DNA from: Flavobacteriales bacterium
GTDB lineage: Bacteria; Bacteroidota; Bacteroidia; Flavobacteriales_D; Parvicellaceae
Length of the DNA stretch: 37,645 bases
Reading direction: 5' to 3'
Assembly: GCA_026993705.1 (NCBI GenBank)
Contig: JALWSJ010000405.1
Span: forward strand, 1-37,645
Part shown: positions 23,350 through 32,389 of the stretch, piece by piece
Position numbering within the stretch: position 1 is the first letter of the stretch
How the letters are laid out: every line of letters begins with the position of its first letter
Program-made: the position numbers and the translations under genes
Notes under the pieces: model-generated
Told to the model about the DNA's origin: nothing
Database searches by the model: none
Seen by the model: only the letters and a program-made list of their open reading frames with translations

Positions 23350-24627
23350 ATGAATACTATTCCTCTTGCCGAACGGATGCGTCCCACTTCTTTGAACGAT
23401 TATTTTGGGCAACAACATTTAGTAGGAGAGGGGAAACCTTTGAGAAAGGCGATTGAAAGCGGTAGTCTTCCTTCTATGCTTTTTTGGGGGCCTCCGGGAG
23501 TAGGTAAGACAACATTGGCTCAGATTATCTCGGAAACACTTGACCGTCCGTTTTATACGCTGTCGGCTATTAATAGTGGGGTAAAGGATATTCGAGAGGT
23601 AATCAATAAGGTGCAAAATCAAGGAATGTTTGGGGGTAGAAATGCGGTGCTTTTTATTGATGAAATTCATCGGTTTAGTAAGTCGCAACAAGATTCTTTG
23701 CTGAACGCCGTAGAAAAAGGAATTATTACGCTGATTGGTGCTACGACTGAAAATCCTTCTTTTGAAGTGATTTCGGCTCTTTTGTCGCGTTGTCAGACGT
23801 ATATTTTGAAACCGCATACTAAAGAAGATTTGGAAGCCTTGTTGTACAGAGCATTGGAGCAGGATTCGTTTTTGAAATCGAAGCAAATTGTACTAAAAGG
23901 AACGGATGCTTTACTTAGAATATCGGGTGGAGATGCTCGTAAATTGTTGAATAGTTTGGAGATTGCCGTATTGGCTTTGCCTGAACATCAAAATGAAATT
24001 ACAAATGATTTTGTGTTGGAGAATGTACAGCAAAGTTTGAGTAATTATGATAAAGCGGGTGAACAGCATTATGATATTGCTTCGGCTATGATTAAGTCGA
24101 TACGAGGTAGTGACCCGAATGGTGCTTTGTATTGGATGGCTAGAATGATTGAGGGCGGAGAAGAACCTAAATTTATTGCTCGAAGGTTACTGATTTTAGC
24201 ATCGGAAGATATTGGGAATGCTAACCCTACGGCTTTGGTTATTGCCAATACTTGTTTTGATGCGGTGTCTAAAATCGGATGGCCGGAAAGTCGTATTATT
24301 CTATCGCAGTGTGTTACTTATTTGGCGTCTTCTCCCAAAAGTAATGCTTCTTATATAGCAATCAATAAAGCACAAGAGGTGGTTAGGCAAACGGGTGATT
24401 TACCGGTGCCGATTCATCTTAGAAATGCTCCAACGAAGTTGATGAAGGATATTGGCTATGGTGCTGATTATCAATATTCACACGATAATCAAGATAAATT
24501 ACACGAACAAGAGTTTTTGCCTAAAGGATTGGAAAATTCTGTGTTTTATCAACCGAAATTAAACAGACGAGAACAGGACTTAAAAAAATATTTGCATTTC
24601 GTTTGGAAAGGAAAATATGGGTATTAA
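23350..24627 (+). CDS. rarA: Replication-associated recombination protein A
   Basis: AAA+ clamp-loader-like ATPase (RarA/MgsA, WRNIP1 family) that acts at stalled replication forks. It is 425 aa, the family norm. Walker A GPPGVGKT is at 47-54, Walker B LFIDEIHRF at about 100-108, sensor 1 IGATTENPSFEV follows, and the arginine finger lies in LLSRCQTY. The C-terminal part carries the family's signatures (HYDIASAMIKSIRGSDPNGALYWMARM; EDIGNANP; PLHLRNAP-like PIHLRNAPT; GYGADYQYSH). The ATG start gives the normal N-terminus MNTIPLAERMRP. It probably has its own promoter directly downstream of R4. Confidence 0.96.
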   Translation: MNTIPLAERMRPTSLNDYFGQQHLVGEGKPLRKAIESGSLPSMLFWGPPGVGKTTLAQIISETLDRPFYTLSAINSGVKDIREVINKVQNQGMFGGRNAVLFIDEIHRFSKSQQDSLLNAVEKGIITLIGATTENPSFEVISALLSRCQTYILKPHTKEDLEALLYRALEQDSFLKSKQIVLKGTDALLRISGGDARKLLNSLEIAVLALPEHQNEITNDFVLENVQQSLSNYDKAGEQHYDIASAMIKSIRGSDPNGALYWMARMIEGGEEPKFIARRLLILASEDIGNANPTALVIANTCFDAVSKIGWPESRIILSQCVTYLASSPKSNASYIAINKAQEVVRQTGDLPVPIHLRNAPTKLMKDIGYGADYQYSHDNQDKLHEQEFLPKGLENSVFYQPKLNRREQDLKKYLHFVWKGKYGY

Positions 24628-24645
24628 AAGATAAAAAACGGTGTA

Positions 24646-24678
24646 GGTGTTTTAAATTTTAGTATTTTTAAAACCACC
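24646..24678 (+). other. Stem-loop after rarA
   Basis: GGTGTTTTAAA (24646-24656) pairs with TTTAAAACCACC (24667-24678) with one bulged C and a 10-nt loop. No T-run follows, so it is not a classical terminator. It ends 11 bp before the kinase gene start and could affect its translation. The function is unknown. Confidence 0.45.
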
Positions 24679-24689
24679 GAAGGGATATT

Positions 24690-26648
24690 ATGCTCATAGT
24701 GTTGAATGTTAATGGTATAACGAAAAAATTGATTTCATATAATTCATATAAGTTTGTGAAAATTATCCTTTTCTTTTGTGGGATACTCATTTATGTGTCG
24801 GGTACTTATGCACAAGAATATACGTTTGACAAGTTAAAACCAGTTATTAACAAGCTCATCAAGGAGGATATTGATTCAGCGTTTGTGCTTTCTAAACGTT
24901 TGGAAGAAGATGCGATAAAAAGAGGTGATTCTTTGGATTTAATGGAAGCTTATAACTACTTGGGGTTTATTAATATAGAGAAAGGAGACTATTATCTTGG
25001 TCAGGATTTTTTGAAAAAGGCGATAGAACTTCGCGAAAAATTTGCTACGCCTTGCGAAACGGCTATTACTTTTGCTACATTAGGTAGGGCTTATCATAAA
25101 ACGCGTGATTATGATGAAGCTATTGCATATTATATCAAAGCGATAGAAATTCTCGGAGCAGATACGTCTTATGAGTGTATTTATTCTCCGATGATAAATC
25201 TTACGAAATTGTATTTGGATGTCGGAAAGTATGATAAAGCAAAAGAGATGATAGGTAAAACAAAATTTGTTTTAATACATATTGCTGATACTTTGGCGAA
25301 ATATCGTTATCAAAATTTACAGGGCTTGTATTATTTGGATGTCGGAGATTTGGATTCTGCAACGTATTATTTTAATCATTTTTTAGATTATAGTTTGGAT
25401 TATGGAACCCAAAATGATTTGGCTAATGCTTACAATAATTTAGCTATTGTCTATTTTAATATAGGTGATTACGGAAAATCGAAATATAATTTTGATAAAG
25501 CTTTTGAGGTAAGACAAAGTCAAGGGGATACGTCAAAAATTATGGAAAGCCTGTTGAATTTGGGTTTTTATCATCAGTCATTAAATCATCCGAAAAAAGC
25601 ACTTTTTTATTACACGGAAGGACTAAAACTTGCAAAAGCTACACATTCTATTTTTGATTTAAGGGATTTTTATAGTGGTTTGATTGATGTGTATAAGATG
25701 CTGGGAGACAAGGATGAAATAATAGAGATGTATGTGAATTATGTTGATTATTTTCAGCAAGCATTAAAAAAATCGAATGAAGATAAGATAGAGGAATTAT
25801 CTGCAAAATATAAGTATCAACAACAAAAACAAGAGATTGAACTTAGTAAGGAAAATAATAAGAAATTACAAGCCTTGAATGCTCGGATTTTGGAAGAGAA
25901 AAATCATATAAAAAGACAAAATTATATGTTGTGGGGCTTGTTGGTATTACTGCTGATAAGTGCTGATTTTATATATAGATATTTGAATAAAAATAAAAAA
26001 TTGGAAACAGATTTAGAAATTACTACGCTGGATAATGAGGAAAAGACTATTTTAATAAAAGAAATTCATCATCGGGTAAAAAATAATCTTCAAATCATAA
26101 CGAGTTTACTTCGCCTGCAGGCTTCTACGATTGAGGATACTTCTGTTGCTAATCATTTTATTGATTGTCAACAAAGGGTTGCGGCTATGGCTTTGGTGCA
26201 TGAAAAATTATATATGAGTAATGATTTGAGTGCGGTTAATCTTCCGGAATATGTCAATGAGCTTATTCGGAATTTAGTGGCTTCTTACGCTACGGGGCAA
26301 AGAGTTGCTGTAAAAACAAACCTTGAGATTGAACGGCTTGAACTAGATACGGTTATACCGTTAAGTTTAATTGTCAATGAAACAGTTACCAATTCTTTTA
26401 AGCATGGTAAACCAAACTTTCAGCAGGATGATTTTACAATTTATTGTGAAATGACCTTAAAGGATAATGTGATAACTATGATAATTGGCGATAACGGCGT
26501 TGGTTTTCCTGAAGGATTTAGTTTGAAAAATAATGGAACGCTAGGAACAGAATTAATAGATACATTGATAGAACAAATAGATGGCGAAGTGGAGATATTA
26601 AACGATAGAAAAGGAGCGTTTTATAAAATTGTTTTTCCGTTTGAATAG
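24690..26648 (+). CDS. TPR-containing sensor histidine kinase (HisKA_2 type)
   Basis: A 652-aa protein. A signal sequence ends near GTYAQ (residue 41). TPR repeats fill about 45-360 (AYNYLGFINIEKGDYYLGQDF; LANAYNNLAIVYFNIGDYGKS), probably in the periplasm. A coiled coil (about 365-405) and one membrane helix (about 413-430, LWGLLVLLLISADFIYRYL) lead to a cytoplasmic kinase: phosphoacceptor motif EIHHRVKNNLQ with H461 before Arg, N-box IVNETVTNSFKHG, and G-box GDNGVGFPEGF. This is the usual TPR-TM-HisKA_2 layout of Bacteroidota kinases. No response regulator is adjacent, so the partner is unknown. A GTG at 24756 would give a shorter, cleaner signal peptide (KIILFFCGILIYVSGTYAQ) and is a possible start. 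Confidence 0.92.
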   Translation: MLIVLNVNGITKKLISYNSYKFVKIILFFCGILIYVSGTYAQEYTFDKLKPVINKLIKEDIDSAFVLSKRLEEDAIKRGDSLDLMEAYNYLGFINIEKGDYYLGQDFLKKAIELREKFATPCETAITFATLGRAYHKTRDYDEAIAYYIKAIEILGADTSYECIYSPMINLTKLYLDVGKYDKAKEMIGKTKFVLIHIADTLAKYRYQNLQGLYYLDVGDLDSATYYFNHFLDYSLDYGTQNDLANAYNNLAIVYFNIGDYGKSKYNFDKAFEVRQSQGDTSKIMESLLNLGFYHQSLNHPKKALFYYTEGLKLAKATHSIFDLRDFYSGLIDVYKMLGDKDEIIEMYVNYVDYFQQALKKSNEDKIEELSAKYKYQQQKQEIELSKENNKKLQALNARILEEKNHIKRQNYMLWGLLVLLLISADFIYRYLNKNKKLETDLEITTLDNEEKTILIKEIHHRVKNNLQIITSLLRLQASTIEDTSVANHFIDCQQRVAAMALVHEKLYMSNDLSAVNLPEYVNELIRNLVASYATGQRVAVKTNLEIERLELDTVIPLSLIVNETVTNSFKHGKPNFQQDDFTIYCEMTLKDNVITMIIGDNGVGFPEGFSLKNNGTLGTELIDTLIEQIDGEVEILNDRKGAFYKIVFPFE

Positions 26649-26676
26649 GTTGTTGCTTCTTTGTAGCTCAACAAGA

Positions 26677-26703
26677 AAAGCCCAACACTTAGTGTTGGGC
26701 TTT
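26677..26703. terminator. Bidirectional terminator
   Basis: AAAGCCCAACA and TGTTGGGCTTT, paired perfectly around CTTAG, between convergent genes (the histidine kinase on + and the coiled-coil protein on -). The tails on both sides are short, but the stem is strong. Confidence 0.85.
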
Positions 26704-26707
26704 GCAA

Positions 26708-27535
26708 TTATTTGTAATTTTTAATTTCTGTTTTTACATCTAAAAGTGTCAATTTTGCTTCATCTATATCTTTTCGGATATTTTTCTTTTTTTTCTTGAT
26801 GGTTTCAAGAAACTTTTTTCGAAGTTCTTTTTCGGCTTTTAGCTCATCTATCTTTTCATTGTTTCTTGCTATGTGATCTCTCAAGTTTTCAATCTTAAAA
26901 TTGATGTCATTTTTTTTAATGGAGTCTTGACTAGCTTCAGCTTTTATACTTAGTTTTTCATTTTTCTTTTCAATGCTTCTAACTCTTTTTTGATTAACTA
27001 AAATTTTATTTCTACTCTTGTTTACTTTTTTATTAGCTCTTTTTTCTTCTTTTTTGAGCATCTTCAAATCCTTTGTCCTGCTTTTGATATACACAGGTAA
27101 AAAGTCATTGTAATAATTATAAACGAAAAACTGAGTAAATTTTTCTAAGCGTTTAAAATCTTCGGGATAATGATTGCTTGTTAGATAAACATCATACCCC
27201 AATTTGTAGGCTATATTAACAGAAATCTTGTTATCTGTACGATAAATAAAAGTGATTAAATCACCTCGCTTATCGGTGATTTGATTTACAACGACTTTTT
27301 TTACTGTGTAAATATTTTTTTTGCGGTGAACTCGTCTATGGGTTTGTTTTTTGATAAAGTTCGCCCAAGATTTCTTTATTTGTTTTTCGTTTCCTTTTAA
27401 AACGGTATTTCCCACATTGATTTCAATGCCATCAACTAATAAATGGGTTTCTTTAAAATTAACTAATGAGTCTTGTGCCTTAATGGTTAAGACATTGATA
27501 AAAATTAATAATGTTACTGCTGTAAATGTTTTCAT
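26708..27535 (-). CDS. Secreted lysine-rich coiled-coil protein, unrecognised
   Basis: A 275-aa protein. The signal peptide is residues 1-20 (ends LTIKA). An N-terminal region (about 21-150) looks like a small mixed domain (VNFKETHLLVDGIEINVGNTV; GDLITFIYRTDNKISVNIAYKLGYDVYLTSN). From about 155 to the end it is a long, very Lys/Glu-rich helical coiled coil (LKKEEKRANKKVNKSRN; LRDHIARNNEKIDELKAEKELRKKFLETIKKKKKN). No catalytic motif is visible and I do not recognise a family. A periplasmic structural role is possible. It ends 4 bp from the shared terminator. The spacer upstream (27536-27650) shows no clear promoter. Confidence 0.75.
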   Translation of the reverse strand: MKTFTAVTLLIFINVLTIKAQDSLVNFKETHLLVDGIEINVGNTVLKGNEKQIKKSWANFIKKQTHRRVHRKKNIYTVKKVVVNQITDKRGDLITFIYRTDNKISVNIAYKLGYDVYLTSNHYPEDFKRLEKFTQFFVYNYYNDFLPVYIKSRTKDLKMLKKEEKRANKKVNKSRNKILVNQKRVRSIEKKNEKLSIKAEASQDSIKKNDINFKIENLRDHIARNNEKIDELKAEKELRKKFLETIKKKKKNIRKDIDEAKLTLLDVKTEIKNYK

Positions 27536-27654
27536 AATTCTAATTTATTATTGTGTTACCACTTAAAAAAATTGGAACTAGGGTATTCGCTTTCAAATAC
27601 CAAAAACAAAAAGAAGATAACACATTGTTTACTTTATCTGTTTTTATTTCAAAA

Positions 27655-27684
27655 AAAAGTCGCGTCCGAAAGGACACGACTTTT
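27655..27684 (-). terminator. Terminator of the peroxiredoxin gene
   Basis: On the - strand, AAAAGTCGTGTCC, a TTTC loop, then GGACGCGAC with one G-T wobble, followed by an uninterrupted run of eight T. A classical intrinsic terminator 44 bp after the peroxiredoxin stop. Confidence 0.9.
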
Positions 27685-27727
27685 ATCCTAATTTTATTTT
27701 AATGACTTTTAAATGATAGTCTTTCTT

Positions 27728-28357
27728 TTAGTGTGTAGCTAAATATTCTGCAACGCCTTCGTGTGTAGCTTTTAGTCCTTCTGCACCTTGGTTCCAGTTT
27801 GCCGGACAAGCCTCACCATTTTCTTCTACAAATTGAAGAGCATCTACCATTCTTAACGCTTCTTCAACACTTCTACCTAGAGGTAAGTCGTTAACTAGTT
27901 GATGTCTAACAATTCCTTCTTTATCAATAAGGAATAAACCTCTGTAAGCGATTAATTCGCCGGTAGCTGACCAATTACCTTCTTCATCCCAATCATACTC
28001 ACCAGCAAGTACATCATAGTTCATAGAAATGGTTTTGTTGGTATCTGCAACCAATGGATAAGTTATACCTTCGATTCCACCTTTGTTTTTAGGTAATTGT
28101 AACCATCCCCAATGCGATTGTTCTGTATCTGTTGACACAGCAATAACCTCAACATTTCTATTCTTAAATTCTTCTAATTTTTCTTGGAATGCAAACAATT
28201 CAGTAGGGCATACGAAAGTAAAATCTTTTGGATAAAAGAATAATACCACATATTTCCCTTTGAATTGTTCTAACGAAAAGTTTTCTACTATTTCGTTGCC
28301 GTTTATTACTGCTTGTGCAGTAAAATTAGGTGCTTTTCTTCCTACTAATACTCCCAT
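27728..28357 (-). CDS. Typical 2-Cys peroxiredoxin (AhpC/TSA family)
   Basis: Thiol peroxidase that reduces hydrogen peroxide and organic or peroxynitrite species, recycled by a thioredoxin- or AhpF-like system. It is 209 aa. The peroxidatic Cys50 sits in DFTFVCPTE and the resolving Cys184 in GEACPANW, which defines the typical 2-Cys (Prx1/AhpC-like) type. DLPLGRSVEEALRMVDALQF is the usual segment before the resolving Cys. No reductase partner is adjacent. It has its own terminator and a candidate -7 box at 28394-28401, so it is probably monocistronic. The symbol is left blank because AhpC and TSA naming is interchangeable here. Confidence 0.95.
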   Translation of the reverse strand: MGVLVGRKAPNFTAQAVINGNEIVENFSLEQFKGKYVVLFFYPKDFTFVCPTELFAFQEKLEEFKNRNVEVIAVSTDTEQSHWGWLQLPKNKGGIEGITYPLVADTNKTISMNYDVLAGEYDWDEEGNWSATGELIAYRGLFLIDKEGIVRHQLVNDLPLGRSVEEALRMVDALQFVEENGEACPANWNQGAEGLKATHEGVAEYLATH

Positions 28358-28393
28358 TTTATTTGTTTTTTAGTTTATTGATATAATGTGCTA

Positions 28394-28401
28394 CAAAATT
28401 A
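28394..28401 (-). promoter_or_regulatory. Candidate peroxiredoxin promoter (-7 box)
   Basis: TAATTTTG on the - strand matches TAnnTTTG exactly, 36 bp before the ATG. No good -33 TTG at 17-21 bp is visible. No obvious oxidative-stress operator is seen. Confidence 0.5.
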
Positions 28402-28478
28402 ATACTTATTATTTATAATTATTCTAAAAACAAGTTCATTTTTTCATAAACATTGTTAAAAATAATCAGTGTTATGAG

Positions 28479-29852
28479 TTACTTTCCGATACAGAAATTA
28501 GCAAAAATATTTCCTAGTAAATCGTCGCTAGTTACTTCTCCTGTGATACTTCCAATATGGTGAAGTGCTTGGCGAATGTCCATAGCGACAAAATCTCCTG
28601 AAACGTTTTGTTGTAGCCCTTCTAATGTTTTTAGTAAATCTAATTCAGCTTGTTCTAATGCCTGCACATGGCGAGCGTTGGTTATGATAATATCACCTGA
28701 GTTTAATTTATCAGCATCAATTACGTTTAGTAATTTGTTTTTTAATGTTTGAGTTGAGTTGTTTTCTTTTGCAGAAATCAGTAGTAAATTATCTCCAAAG
28801 TGTTGTATTAACTCCTCTTTTCTTTCTTGTGAGATCAAATCCGTTTTGTTGGCTACAATAATGTTGGAAATTCCTTTAGGGAATTGGTTTAAATCTTTTT
28901 CTACGTCTTTAATTTTCGTGTTTTTTGCATCAAAAAGATAAATATATATGGCTGACAAGTTAACTTTTTCCAGTGCCTTTTCTACTCCTTGTTTTTCAAT
29001 TTCATCAGAGGTTTCCCTTAGTCCGGCAGTGTCGATAAAGCGGAATAGAATACCATTTATATTTAGCGTTTCTTCAATGGTGTCGCGAGTTGTTCCTGCG
29101 ATATCGGAAACAATTGCACGTTCTTCATCCAATAAGGTATTTAAAAGTGTGGATTTTCCTGCATTTGGACGACCTACAATAGTTGTCTGTACTCCATTTT
29201 TTATAGCGTTTCCCAGTTTAAAGGTGTTTTTTAGTTTTTGTATAAAATCGATGGTTTCGGAAACTAAAGAAATCAATTCTTTTCTATCGGCAAATTCTAC
29301 ATCTTCTTCAGAAAAATCCAATTCTAATTCTATGAGAGAAGCAAAGTCCATTAATTTTTGACGAAGTTCTCGAAGTTGATTACTAACACCTCCTTTCATC
29401 TGTTGCATAGCAAGACGATGAGTTGCTTCACTTTGTGCATGTATTAAATCTGTGATAGCTTCGGTTTGAGTTAGGTCAAATTTTCCATTAAAGAAAGCAC
29501 GTTTCGAAAATTCGCCGGGTGAAGCCAATTTTGCTCCATTTTTTAATAATAATTCAATGATTTTTTGCTGAATATAGTTTGAGCCATGACAGGCTATTTC
29601 TACGCTATTTTCACCCGTAAAGGAATGTGGTGCTCTAAAAACAGTTACCAGAACATCATCTACCACTTGTTGGTTTTCTGAAATTGTACCGTAGTGAACA
29701 CTATATCCCTTAACGTTTGTTATTTCTTTTGAGAATATTTTGTTTACTATTTTAATCGCATTTTCACCGGATAACCGGATGATTGCAATAGCTCCAATAC
29801 CTCTTGGTGTGGCAATTGCACAAATAGTATCAGTTGTGTTTTTATGATTCAT
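28479..29852 (-). CDS. mnmE: tRNA uridine-5-carboxymethylaminomethyl modification GTPase
   Basis: With MnmG it installs the cmnm5 group on U34 of certain tRNAs. It is 457 aa from the ATG at 29852. This start gives MNHKNTTDTICAIATPRGIGAIAIIRLSG, the normal family N-terminus, and leaves 7 bp after the patatin stop; a longer frame up to 29906 would overlap that gene. In order: the N-terminal folate-binding domain, a helical domain, then the inserted G domain with G1 GRPNAGKST (about 226-234), G3 DTAGLRET and G4 NKTD, and the essential C-terminal CIGK with its conserved Cys. It is the last gene of the tight - strand run that begins with the YceI-like gene. Confidence 0.96.
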   Translation of the reverse strand: MNHKNTTDTICAIATPRGIGAIAIIRLSGENAIKIVNKIFSKEITNVKGYSVHYGTISENQQVVDDVLVTVFRAPHSFTGENSVEIACHGSNYIQQKIIELLLKNGAKLASPGEFSKRAFFNGKFDLTQTEAITDLIHAQSEATHRLAMQQMKGGVSNQLRELRQKLMDFASLIELELDFSEEDVEFADRKELISLVSETIDFIQKLKNTFKLGNAIKNGVQTTIVGRPNAGKSTLLNTLLDEERAIVSDIAGTTRDTIEETLNINGILFRFIDTAGLRETSDEIEKQGVEKALEKVNLSAIYIYLFDAKNTKIKDVEKDLNQFPKGISNIIVANKTDLISQERKEELIQHFGDNLLLISAKENNSTQTLKNKLLNVIDADKLNSGDIIITNARHVQALEQAELDLLKTLEGLQQNVSGDFVAMDIRQALHHIGSITGEVTSDDLLGNIFANFCIGK

Positions 29853-29859
29853 GAAGGTC

Positions 29860-30765
29860 TTATTCGGGTTGTATAATGGTAGATTCTGAGCGTACTCGCT
29901 TGGCATATTCGCACCCTTCCTTCCACCATCGTTTCATTCTGTTGGCATTGAATACCAAAGAGTTTTCTGTGAGTTTTCTCGGAGTATGATAGATATTGAT
30001 TTTTACTTCTCTATTTTTTGCCCGTAATTTTGATAATTCCAAACGACTAGCTGTTGTTTGATCTAATAAGTAATCAAACACATTGAAAAGTAAATCTATT
30101 GCATTTGCAGAGTGCATCCTATTTGATAAGGATTCGATTGGGTCAAGAACAATAACGTCTATCTCGGTAGCTCCGGCATCAATGGCAGATTGAATAGGAA
30201 TATTATTCCCGAATCCACCATCTCCGTATTCCATACCGTTTTTTGTTACTAAACTCATAAAAGGAAGAAAATTTGCAGAAGCCCAAACCCAGTCGCAAAA
30301 ATCTTCATAGCTGTGTTCTTTTAATGACTTGTACTCTACGATGTTTCTGGAAATGTTTGATACAGTAACGATAACATCTTTTTTACTAAGCTTTATCGCT
30401 TCAAACTCTGTTTTTGTAAAAAATTTACCAATGGTTTTTCTTAATTTTTTTGAACTGCCAAAGGTTTTATTCCCACGAAGAAATGACCGCAAGATATTGA
30501 GGTGATGTATCTTTATATTAACGACCCCTTTTTTTATTTTGACTTTGTAGGGGTTGATGGTAAAAATATCTTTTTCCGTTATATGTGTATATATCTCTTT
30601 CGCTTTAGCTAAGTTTCCGGAAGCAAGCAAAGGGATTAATAAACTACCGGTAGATGAGCCTGTGAAAACATCATACTCAATTCCCAAGTTGTTGATGAAG
30701 TGTTCTGCCATTCCTCCGGCAAAGGCTCCTTTACTTCCTCCTCCTGATACAACTAAAGCTCTCAT
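29860..30765 (-). CDS. Patatin-like phospholipase family protein
   Basis: A 301-aa predicted lipid acyl hydrolase. The oxyanion-hole motif SGGGSKGAF is at 7-15, the nucleophile elbow GSSTG at 36-40 (Ser38), and the second catalytic residue in YGDGGFGNN (Asp182). There is no signal peptide, which suggests a cytoplasmic enzyme like the YjjU/RssA group; the substrate is unknown. The C-terminus is basic and helical (RMKRWWKEGCEYAKRVRSE). It lies 4 bp after the methyltransferase gene and 7 bp before mnmE in the same run. Confidence 0.92.
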   Translation of the reverse strand: MRALVVSGGGSKGAFAGGMAEHFINNLGIEYDVFTGSSTGSLLIPLLASGNLAKAKEIYTHITEKDIFTINPYKVKIKKGVVNIKIHHLNILRSFLRGNKTFGSSKKLRKTIGKFFTKTEFEAIKLSKKDVIVTVSNISRNIVEYKSLKEHSYEDFCDWVWASANFLPFMSLVTKNGMEYGDGGFGNNIPIQSAIDAGATEIDVIVLDPIESLSNRMHSANAIDLLFNVFDYLLDQTTASRLELSKLRAKNREVKINIYHTPRKLTENSLVFNANRMKRWWKEGCEYAKRVRSESTIIQPE

Positions 30766-30769
30766 TTTA

Positions 30770-31549
30770 TTAATATTTTATTACAAGGTGTTGTTTGGGT
30801 AGTTCTTTTCTAAAAAAGACAATTCCCATTTGAAAGATATCTACTGTTGTTGTTACTTTATTGTGGGTTTTTATTTCTTTCCACGCTTTGGTCATTCCTT
30901 CCGACCAATAAATATCATCAAAAACAAAGATAGTGTTATTATGTGTTTTTGATAGACATTGCTTGAAGTAATTTAACGTTGATTTTTGAGTATGGTTACC
31001 ATCAAAAAAGACAAAATCAATTTTTTTTTTATCTTTAACAAAGAGGGGTAAAGTTTCATCAAAATTACCTTTGACTAATGTTACATTGTTTAACTTTAGT
31101 TTATTGAAATTTTCTTTAGCAATCTGAGCGATATTGGAATCGCCTTCTAAAGTTGTTATATCAGCTATTTTTCTTGCTTTGGCTATGTATGCAGTGCTTA
31201 TCCCTAGAGATGTGCCTATTTCCAAAGCATTGGTAACTTGAAAGTAATTAGCCAAACGAAAGAGTAATTGTCCGTATTTAGGTGGTTTAGAAGCTGATTT
31301 TACAATTTTAGAAACCGTTTTTGTCTTGTTGTTTCCTTTTTTAGAACCGGCTCCTAAATCATTAATTTCTATTTTTCGATTATCCAGTATGAGTTGTTTT
31401 CTGATTAACTCAATTGCTTCAAAGGCATAGAATCTATCTTTAGTATCGAAAACTTGCCGCATTAAATCAAACACAAACGGGGAATGAACTCCGTGAGCTC
31501 CTTTTGCCTTTTTTAGGTAGCGAAAATAAGATTTTGTTTGATGTAACAT
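30770..31549 (-). CDS. Class I SAM-dependent methyltransferase (O-methyltransferase-like)
   Basis: A 259-aa protein with a Rossmann-type methyltransferase fold. Motif I ALEIGTSLGISTAYIA begins at 108, the acidic residue after strand 2 is in TTLEGD, and later motifs are DFVFFDGNH and NTIFVFDDIYWSEGM. An N-terminal segment of about 90 aa (YFRYLKKAKGAHGVHSPFVFDLM; INDLGAGSKKG) is typical of a Bacteroidota group of such proteins. The methyl acceptor is unknown. The ATG abuts the stop of the upstream gene with no intervening base, so translational coupling is likely. Confidence 0.85.
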   Translation of the reverse strand: MLHQTKSYFRYLKKAKGAHGVHSPFVFDLMRQVFDTKDRFYAFEAIELIRKQLILDNRKIEINDLGAGSKKGNNKTKTVSKIVKSASKPPKYGQLLFRLANYFQVTNALEIGTSLGISTAYIAKARKIADITTLEGDSNIAQIAKENFNKLKLNNVTLVKGNFDETLPLFVKDKKKIDFVFFDGNHTQKSTLNYFKQCLSKTHNNTIFVFDDIYWSEGMTKAWKEIKTHNKVTTTVDIFQMGIVFFRKELPKQHLVIKY

Positions 31550-32386
31550 TTAATGAGCAATAGCCTCTTGTTTAGTTGGTTTATTTGTTATATCGTCTAA
31601 TTCCATACTGGTTAATCCTCTTAATCCTTTTGCTAATTTTCTGAAGTATTTTGCCAAGGAAGTTGTTTCCAACGGAATATCGACAGGAATATTAAGTGAA
31701 ATAGGAATCATTGCATCTACCGGCATTGGTCCGTTGAAGGTGATTCTAGCTTGCTGTTTGATTGGTATTTTTACCGGAACCATCACATCTACCGGGATTC
31801 TCATTTCAATACCGATAGGTAACGTGTCAATGATTAACATATCTACGGGAATAGTGCTTTTTACAGGTAAAGGACCGTTGAAATCTACATGCAAATCTTG
31901 TTTTAATGGGATTTTAGATTTGATAGGGATGGAAGGTCCTCTGTCTTTTCCGAAAATGGTCATTTTCATTTTTTGGTCAAGTGGGATGGTGTCATCTACA
32001 GAAATAGAAATGGGTTCTGTTACCCAAATTAAGGTGTCTAAAGATATGTAGTCGTGAACGCCCATTCTGATTGGTACGAGCATTTCTTCGGTAACGGGTA
32101 TCTCTGCTGTAAACGGGATTTCTGTATTAATAAACATATCAATATTAACGATAAGTTCATCGGTTACCGATATGGCAGAGTTTAATGGTATTTCTTGGTT
32201 GACTTCAACTTCTGTTTGTATGTGTTGAATAGCCATTTCTTCCATGGTGTCGCCTATGCCGTTTAATCGTATGCCCATAACATTTAATGCGACAAGTAAT
32301 ACTACAATGATTCCCAAGCTCAGAATAAAGGCAAGGATTAAAAAGAGCATCGTTCTTTTTTGGAATTTTGTAAGGTTTTTGAACAT
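31550..32386 (-). CDS. Membrane-anchored protein with Ile-Pro periodic repeats, unrecognised
   Basis: A 278-aa protein. One membrane helix (about 12-38, MLFLILAFILSLGIIVVLLVALNVMGI) is followed by about 200 residues with a short period dominated by Ile-Pro, Val-Pro or Leu-Pro (EIPFTAEIPVTEEMLVPI; IPIKSKIPLKQDLHVDFNGP; STIPVDMLIIDTLPIGIEMR). FNGP(L/M)PV occurs twice. The regular spacing suggests an extended beta structure or beta-solenoid in the periplasm. The C-terminus is a short polar tail. It lies 3 bp after nadD and directly abuts the methyltransferase. I do not recognise a family and give no function. Confidence 0.75.
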   Translation of the reverse strand: MFKNLTKFQKRTMLFLILAFILSLGIIVVLLVALNVMGIRLNGIGDTMEEMAIQHIQTEVEVNQEIPLNSAISVTDELIVNIDMFINTEIPFTAEIPVTEEMLVPIRMGVHDYISLDTLIWVTEPISISVDDTIPLDQKMKMTIFGKDRGPSIPIKSKIPLKQDLHVDFNGPLPVKSTIPVDMLIIDTLPIGIEMRIPVDVMVPVKIPIKQQARITFNGPMPVDAMIPISLNIPVDIPLETTSLAKYFRKLAKGLRGLTSMELDDITNKPTKQEAIAH

Positions 32387-32389
32387 AGT

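Noticed and set aside
23160..23387. 75-codon - strand frame over R4 and the rarA start
   Set aside because: It is a translation of repeat R4. A similar tail (KDAxxIPNAE) appears in the frame over R5, because both read the conserved repeat box.
24749..24756. TAAGTTTG as a promoter box for the histidine kinase gene
   Set aside because: It lies inside the reading frame and touches the GTG start candidate, leaving no leader; treated as a chance match in AT-rich DNA.
29853..29906. 18-residue longer MnmE N-terminus
   Set aside because: It overlaps the patatin stop region, and the family N-terminus begins at the ATG at 29852.
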